A stretch of 50,479 nucleotides of DNA from Meiothermus taiwanensis DSM 14542 (GTDB lineage Bacteria; Deinococcota; Deinococci; Deinococcales; Thermaceae), in contig AXWR01000024.1 of NCBI GenBank assembly GCA_000482765.1, positions 1 to 50,479 on the forward strand, written 5' to 3'. The number at the start of each line of letters is the position of its first letter. Position 1 is the stretch's first letter. Under the pieces are notes generated by a model, which had not been told where the DNA came from, made no database searches, and saw nothing but the letters and a program-made list of their open reading frames with translations. This document shows, piece after piece, positions 46,234 through 50,479 of this stretch. The translations under genes were made by a program, and so were the position numbers.

Positions 46234-47130
46234 ATGCGAAGTATCTTCTGGACAGGATTTATGCTGGTCTTGGGTCTTGGTATGGCCCAGGCCAATACCC
46301 TTTCAGTCTCTGCGACCACCGGTTTTTTGGCCGATATGGTGCGGAATGTGGGGGGCAGCCGGGTCTCGGTTGTGCAGGTGGTGCCCGATGGCAGCGATCC
46401 CCATAGCTTTGAGCCCCGCCCCTCGGTGGTGCGGGCCATCGCTGGTTCTAAGGTTTTGTTTGCCAATGGCCTTTTCCTCGAGCCGTTTTTAGAGAAGCTC
46501 GAGGCCCAGCTTCCGACCGGCGCCCGCGTGATTAAGCTGGCCGAGGGGATGCCGAACCTAATCGCGGTGGCCGAAAATGAGCCCCATCAGGAAGCTGGGC
46601 ATGCTCATGAACACGGCGCTTACGACCCCCACCTGTGGCTCGACCCCACCTATGGGATAAGGTACGTGGAAAGGATACGCGATGCCCTGGTAACGCTGGA
46701 TCCCGCCGGGCGGGCCCTCTATACCCAGAACGCGGCCCGCTATATTCAGCGGATTCGCCAGGTTGACGCCGAGGTAGAGCGCTGCTTGGCGGCTATTCCC
46801 CAGGCCCGGCGCAAGCTGGTTTCTCAGCACGAGTCGCTCAGCTACTTTAACCGTTACTACCGCCTCAAAAGCCTGGGCAGCATCGCCGACTTTGTCGGCC
46901 AGGAACGAGGCCCGGCCAGCCTGGCCCGGCTGGCCCAGGCAATGAAAAAAGAAGGCGTGCGGGTGATATTTGTCGAGCCCCAGTTTTCGCAAAGCCAGGC
47001 CCGTTCTTTAGCCGAGGCGACCGGAGCCCGTGTTGTTCGCATCTACTCCGATGCTTTTGACAGCACGGTCAACTCCTATCTCAAGCTGATCCAGGCCAAC
47101 GGCCAGGCCATCTGCACGGCCTTCAAGTAA
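46234..47130 (+). CDS. znuA: zinc ABC transporter substrate-binding protein (ZnuA-like)
   Basis: A 298-residue metal-binding protein of family A1 with signal peptide MRSIFWTGFMLVLGLGMAQA. Metal ligands are in DGSDPHSFEP, AYDPHLWLDP and LVSQHESLSYF, and a His-rich loop (HQEAGHAHEHGAYDPH) typical of zinc rather than manganese binders is present. ATG 46234 has AGGAGG 6 nt upstream. The transcript from the Zur-controlled promoter would carry about 140 nt of leader. No permease or ATPase genes follow; an unknown gene is 4 nt downstream. Confidence 0.88.
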   Translation: MRSIFWTGFMLVLGLGMAQANTLSVSATTGFLADMVRNVGGSRVSVVQVVPDGSDPHSFEPRPSVVRAIAGSKVLFANGLFLEPFLEKLEAQLPTGARVIKLAEGMPNLIAVAENEPHQEAGHAHEHGAYDPHLWLDPTYGIRYVERIRDALVTLDPAGRALYTQNAARYIQRIRQVDAEVERCLAAIPQARRKLVSQHESLSYFNRYYRLKSLGSIADFVGQERGPASLARLAQAMKKEGVRVIFVEPQFSQSQARSLAEATGARVVRIYSDAFDSTVNSYLKLIQANGQAICTAFK

Positions 47131-47134
47131 AGGT

Positions 47135-47578
47135 ATGCGGCCCAATCCCCTCAATGTGCAGTTCTGGTTATGGGGCCAGGATGTGCTGGCGGGCCACCTC
47201 GAGGCCTTTGGGTTTAGGAGATACCCCAATGCCAGTGGCAAAGGCTCAAGCCTCTACCGCAAGGGGACGGTGGGGCTTCACTCGAGCACGGCCTGGCTGG
47301 GTGTTTCCCAGGGTGTGCTGGTGTATAAGCGGCCGGTCGAAGGCTTTTTTCTGCTCGAGGATGACCAGTCCATGCCGCTTCTGCCCGAGCAAGCTCGACC
47401 GGTGGATCGGGCCTGGGGCCTCGAGGTGCTGCGGTCTTTTGTGCTGGGTTACGAGGCCTGGATTTTGCGCTACGCCGGGCCTGCTTACCGGAGGATGCTC
47501 ATAGAAAACCTGCCCCCTATGCTGCGGCGCGACCGGGCCTCTTGGGAGCGCTGGGTGCTGCCGGGGGATGCTGGGTGA
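47135..47578 (+). CDS. conserved-looking protein of unknown function behind znuA
   Basis: A 147-residue soluble protein starting 4 nt after the znuA stop, so it is almost certainly co-transcribed with znuA under the same Zur-type operator. It contains aromatic-rich stretches (VQFWLWGQDVLAGHLEAFGF, RKGTVGLHSSTAWLGVSQG, VLGYEAWILRYAGPAYRRML). No signal peptide, membrane segment or metal-binding motif is obvious. No family is recognised. A zinc-starvation role is suggested only by position. Confidence 0.65.
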   Translation: MRPNPLNVQFWLWGQDVLAGHLEAFGFRRYPNASGKGSSLYRKGTVGLHSSTAWLGVSQGVLVYKRPVEGFFLLEDDQSMPLLPEQARPVDRAWGLEVLRSFVLGYEAWILRYAGPAYRRMLIENLPPMLRRDRASWERWVLPGDAG

Positions 47579-47602
47579 GTGCGGATGGCCGTTCTACCCT
47601 GT

Positions 47603-48661
47603 TTAGCGCTGGGCGTTCCCGTTGTTCAAAAATGCCATAACACCCTCTGCCAATCCCCTGGCAAGCTGGGCCCGATAGGCGCTTGTGGCCAGCTTTTTTC
47701 CCTCGCTGGGGTGGTTGACAAAACCGATTTCCACCAGGATGGCAGGGATGCGGGCATTGCGAATGACGTAGAAAGGGGCGGTCTGCACCCCACGACTCAC
47801 CGCACCGGTCTCGCGCACCATGGCCTGCAGGGTTTTGAGGGCCAGCTGCTCGGAAAACTTGAGGTTGGCCTGGGCCAGCAGGTCGCGCATGAGCCGCTGG
47901 GCCACACTGCGGGCTTCCTGGGTCAGGCGCTGCCCAAGGGAGCCCCCGCCGTTTTCCAAGATGGCCTTGGACAAAAGCCGTTGATCGATGGTCTCGCCGA
48001 AATAGTACACCTCGATGCCCTGGGCGGCCCGCTTGGATGCGTTGGCGTGAATGGAGATAAACAGGGTGCGCTTGCTGTCGGCCATGGCAGCCCGCAGCCC
48101 CAGGTCGGTGGCCTTGTTGGTCGACAGGTGCTGGTCTGTGCTGCGGGTGAGGAGAACCCGGATGCCCCGGGTTTCCAGCAGCCGCTTGGTGCGGAGGGCC
48201 ACGTCGAGCACCACCTCTTCTTCACGCACAAGCCCTATGGCCCCGGGATCAATCCCCCCGTGGCCGGGGTCGAGCACCACCACCGGGGTGGGTGCGCTGG
48301 TGCTGGGACGGGGCTGGGTGTTGCTGCGCACCTCGAGCACCAAACGCCGGGGATCGGCCAGCTCCAGGGCTCGGTGGCTTGTGCCGGGTTTGAGGGTTAC
48401 CACATAAACCGAGCCACCCGGACTGGGGGTGGCTCGGTAGCCCACCACCTGGGGTGTGTTCAGCAAGGCTCGCAAGCTGCGGGGTGGGGTGCCCTGGAAG
48501 CGGATGGTTATCTCATAACCTGTACGGCTGAGACTGAACCGGGCCTGACCGGGCAGGCTAAACACCAGGCGTGTCAGGCCCGCCTCGAGGCCCACTCGAG
48601 GTTGGGCCAAGCCCAGAGGGAGCAAGGCTACAATCAGAATCAGAGTAAAAATACACCGCAT
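47603..48661 (-). CDS. N-acetylmuramoyl-L-alanine amidase (Amidase_3)
   Basis: A 352-residue exported amidase. Signal peptide MRCIFTLILIVALLPLGLAQ, then an AMIN-like beta domain (about 20-125), then Amidase_3 with VVVLDPGHGGIDPGA (zinc His), EEEVVLDVALR (Glu), FISIHANAS (zinc His) and AILVEIGFVNHPSE (catalytic Glu). It cleaves peptide stems from septal peptidoglycan. ATG 48661 is supported by a TACAAT box 8 nt upstream; the longer frame runs into the divergent slyD gene. It converges on the unknown gene after znuA, with 24 bp between. Confidence 0.92.
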   Translation of the reverse strand: MRCIFTLILIVALLPLGLAQPRVGLEAGLTRLVFSLPGQARFSLSRTGYEITIRFQGTPPRSLRALLNTPQVVGYRATPSPGGSVYVVTLKPGTSHRALELADPRRLVLEVRSNTQPRPSTSAPTPVVVLDPGHGGIDPGAIGLVREEEVVLDVALRTKRLLETRGIRVLLTRSTDQHLSTNKATDLGLRAAMADSKRTLFISIHANASKRAAQGIEVYYFGETIDQRLLSKAILENGGGSLGQRLTQEARSVAQRLMRDLLAQANLKFSEQLALKTLQAMVRETGAVSRGVQTAPFYVIRNARIPAILVEIGFVNHPSEGKKLATSAYRAQLARGLAEGVMAFLNNGNAQR

Positions 48662-48669
48662 CCAACGGG

Positions 48670-48697
48670 ATTGTAGCGCTTCGTTGTGGGATATGAT
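48670..48697. promoter_or_regulatory. divergent -10 boxes of the amidase and slyD genes
   Basis: On minus, TACAAT (48675-48670) ends 8 nt before the amidase ATG at 48661. On plus, TATGAT (48692-48697) lies 42 nt before the slyD ATG, preceded by TTGTAG (48671-48676) at a short spacing of 15 nt. The two promoters overlap. Confidence 0.5.
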
Positions 48698-48739
48698 AGC
48701 CCCAGACAACTTTCTGTAGTGCTGATTAGGAGAAGGGCC

Positions 48740-49201
48740 ATGCAAATAGGCAGCACAAGCGTTGTGAAACTGGAATACCAACTGTGGGTGGACGGACGCA
48801 AGCTCGAGGGCACCGATGGGCAGCCCAAAACCATCCTGATGGGCCACGCACCCGAGCTGCCCCCGGGCCTCGAGGCCAATCTCCTGGGCAAGAAGCCGGG
48901 AAGCTATCAGATTTTCCTGCCTCCAGAGCCTTATAACCCAGACTTATGCACGGTTGTTCCGGCTGCCGATCTGCCCGAGCCCCCCCGGCTGGGCGCTGGC
49001 TATACCGGAGAAAGCCCCGATGGTCGCCTGATGCTGTACCGCGTGGTGCACATCGATGGAGAGCGGGTCACGCTCGATGCCAACCCACCACTGGCAGGGA
49101 AGACCCTGGAGTACCACCTGATTATCCATAGCGTGCGGCACGCAACACCCGAGGAACTCGAGCATGGCCACGTGCACGGTGAGGGGGGTGTGCAACATTA
49201 G
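48740..49201 (+). CDS. slyD: SlyD-like FKBP-type peptidyl-prolyl isomerase
   Basis: A 153-residue protein resembling Thermus SlyD: N-terminal FKBP strand VVKLEYQLWVDGRKLEG, the PELPPGLEANLLGKKPGSYQ loop, an inserted IF domain (about 65-120), then NPPLAGKTLEYHLIIHSVR and the SlyD tail ATPEELEHGHVHGEGGVQH. It is a chaperone and prolyl isomerase; the short His-rich tail may bind metal. AGGAGA upstream supports ATG 48740. Its TAG stop overlaps the TAA stop of the convergent YibE/F gene (TTAG). Confidence 0.92.
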   Translation: MQIGSTSVVKLEYQLWVDGRKLEGTDGQPKTILMGHAPELPPGLEANLLGKKPGSYQIFLPPEPYNPDLCTVVPAADLPEPPRLGAGYTGESPDGRLMLYRVVHIDGERVTLDANPPLAGKTLEYHLIIHSVRHATPEELEHGHVHGEGGVQH

Positions 49202-50226
49202 GCCCCAGGCCACCTGCGCTCAATGTAGTCGAGTTTGCGCCCCCGTAGCAGCCATGCCGCCACCAGGGTGGTGAGGGGAACAGCGAGCACCAAGGCCAGC
49301 GAACCCACCAGCATGGTCACGATTTCCGCAGCAAAGGTTTCGTTGTTGAGAAGAATAGCCAGGGGAACATCGCTCTGACCGATCAGCAACAGCAGTGGAA
49401 GGCTGCCGGCCGCATAGGCCAGAACCAGGGTATTGACCAGGCTGCCAATGTGATCGAAACCCACCGCCATGCCCCTCGAGTAAAGCTCCCGCACGCCGTA
49501 ACGTGGGTTGGCCTGCACCAGGGCCTGCACAACGGCAGCCTGTGTGACCGTCACATCGTTGAGGGCGCCCAAAGCTCCCACCACCACCCCAGCCAGGTAC
49601 AACGAGACCAGATCCAGATTCCCCCCTAGCTGGAATCGGGCCAAAAAGGCCTCTTCTGAGGTGAGGCCTGTAAATTGCATCCATTCGGTTAGGAGGCTTG
49701 CGAGCACCAGGGCCACCAGTGCCGCCAGCGTAGTGCCTATCAGCGCTGCGGAGGTTTTGCGGTTAATCCCATGTACAAAGTAGATGGATAGCGCCAAAAT
49801 GCCGAACGCACCCAGGAAGGTAACCAGTAAAGGGTTGCTGCCTGCGGCAATTTGAGGCACCACAACGTAGGCCAGAACGCCCATGCTGGCTGCTGTGCCA
49901 AGCAGCCCTCGCAAGCCTTTACCGCGTCCTAGTGCAATGGTGAAAAGCACAAACAATCCAAGTAAAGCCCACAGATAATGCAAGCGGTAGGGTTCTGTAA
50001 GATAGGTTTTTCCGTCAGCCTGATAGACCACTACCAACTGCCCAACGCGAAAGTCGATTCCGTCTGTGGGCATCTCAGCTTCCGCCACCTGATTACCAAT
50101 ACGCACCGTTGCACGTTCTTGACCCAACGCAACGATGCGAGCAATTGCATAGGGGTTTGTCTGTGCGGGGGTATTCTGAGCCCAGGCCAGGCCCAGAGCA
50201 ACCAGAAGGGCTATGCATAAGCGCAT
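49198..50226 (-). CDS. YibE/F-like integral membrane protein
   Basis: A 342-residue protein with a signal-like N-terminus (MRLCIALLVALGLAWAQ), an extracytoplasmic beta domain (about 25-80, VALGQERATVRIGNQVAEAE) and about seven transmembrane helices. Family motifs include LGALNDVTVTQAA and RYGVRELYSRGMAVGFDHIGSLVNTL. YibE/F proteins are widespread and probably involved in transport, but the function is not established. The TAGGAT box at 50239-50234 ends 7 nt before the ATG. A CRISPR array begins 63 bp upstream and is predicted to be transcribed toward this gene. Confidence 0.88.
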   Translation of the reverse strand: MRLCIALLVALGLAWAQNTPAQTNPYAIARIVALGQERATVRIGNQVAEAEMPTDGIDFRVGQLVVVYQADGKTYLTEPYRLHYLWALLGLFVLFTIALGRGKGLRGLLGTAASMGVLAYVVVPQIAAGSNPLLVTFLGAFGILALSIYFVHGINRKTSAALIGTTLAALVALVLASLLTEWMQFTGLTSEEAFLARFQLGGNLDLVSLYLAGVVVGALGALNDVTVTQAAVVQALVQANPRYGVRELYSRGMAVGFDHIGSLVNTLVLAYAAGSLPLLLLIGQSDVPLAILLNNETFAAEIVTMLVGSLALVLAVPLTTLVAAWLLRGRKLDYIERRWPGA

Positions 50227-50233
50227 GGCTCTA

Positions 50234-50239
50234 ATCCTA
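50234..50239 (-). promoter_or_regulatory. candidate leaderless -10 box of the YibE/F gene
   Basis: On the minus strand TAGGAT ends 7 nt before ATG 50226. No -35 is evident in the 50-bp AT-rich gap to the CRISPR array. Confidence 0.4.
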
Positions 50240-50289
50240 TTGGGCTTTTTGATGAGAGGGGAATGACGGATATTTGAAATTTCGTAGTA

Positions 50290-50479
50290 GTTTCAATCCT
50301 CACTCGAGCTCTCGCCCGAGTGCGACAACCGAGAAACTGCTAAAAACCTGGATGGAGGATCAGTTTCAATCCTCACTCGAGCTCTCGCCCGAGTGCGACG
50401 TCTGGCCCTGAAATGGACAAGCTGTTGAAGCGGTTTCAATCCTCACTCGAGCTTTCGCCTGAGTGCGACAGCAGATGTA
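50290..50479 (-). CRISPR. CRISPR array, first three repeats (continues beyond the window)
   Basis: Three 37-nt repeats lie at 50290-50326, 50363-50399 and 50433-50469, separated by spacers of 36 nt (50327-50362) and 33 nt (50400-50432). On plus each begins GTTTCAATCC and ends GAGTGCGAC. The reverse complement ends in GGATTGAAAC, the 3' handle of many type I and III repeats, so crRNA is probably transcribed on the minus strand with the leader beyond the right edge. The repeat has a 6-bp stem CACTCG/CGAGTG. The third copy differs at two bases (T for C at 50454 and 50460). No cas genes are visible, so the subtype is not assigned. Confidence 0.95.

Noticed and set aside
50327..50432. CRISPR spacers targeting the phage-like genes at the left of the window
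   Set aside because: Neither spacer showed a visible match to 1-2112 on either strand by eye.

Overview
The window looks like a chromosomal segment of a Thermaceae bacterium, most probably Meiothermus. This is inferred from the high GC content, the SlyD, ClpA/ClpS, YmdB and TAXI-TRAP proteins, the -10 boxes (TANNNT) lying 6-9 nt before many start codons, and a striking excess of the hexamer CTCGAG. No rRNA or species marker is present, so the genus is an inference.

Layout. 1-2.1 kb: the end of a probable prophage (holin-like protein, small membrane proteins, lytic transglycosylase) abutting the 3' end of tRNA-Arg. 2.1-2.8 kb: four tRNAs (Arg, Gly, Pro on minus; Lys on plus) with promoters and terminators. 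2.9-8.6 kb: HD-GYP protein, a MITE-like repeat, a DUF815 ATPase, CTP synthase (pyrG) and a metallo-hydrolase. 8.6-14.2 kb: a GntR-controlled operon for peptide uptake (binding protein and two permeases, no ATPases) ending in gamma-glutamyltransferase. 14.5-17.2 kb: YmdB phosphodiesterase and an XRE-ImmA/IrrE plus PIN-like pair. 17.3-23.1 kb: a DUF255 thioredoxin-domain protein, RDD protein, clpS, a cation transporter and clpA.

23.2-41.9 kb is the most distinctive part. Two inverted copies of a ~275-bp repeat bound a block of two convergent gene sets. The plus set is a purine salvage and catabolism pathway: xanthine dehydrogenase xdhABC, a BMP-type nucleoside ABC importer (with a CopG antitoxin and a broken PIN toxin inserted between its permease genes), adenine deaminase, guanine deaminase and a Nudix-like protein. 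The minus set is a TAXI-type TRAP transporter with two paralogous binding proteins. Each repeat copy lies in the same orientation and about 142 nt upstream of the first start codon of its gene set.

42.1-50.2 kb: a fused 3-hydroxyacyl-CoA dehydrogenase/enoyl-CoA hydratase, a TPR protein, a TlpA-like thioredoxin, a Fur-family (probable Zur) regulator divergent from a zinc-binding protein gene across a palindromic operator, a cell-wall amidase, SlyD and a YibE/F membrane protein. The window ends inside a CRISPR array (three 37-nt repeats visible), whose repeat suggests crRNA transcription on the minus strand.

Three convergent gene pairs end with stop codons that overlap on opposite strands (CTAG, CTAG, TTAG), showing extreme compaction.
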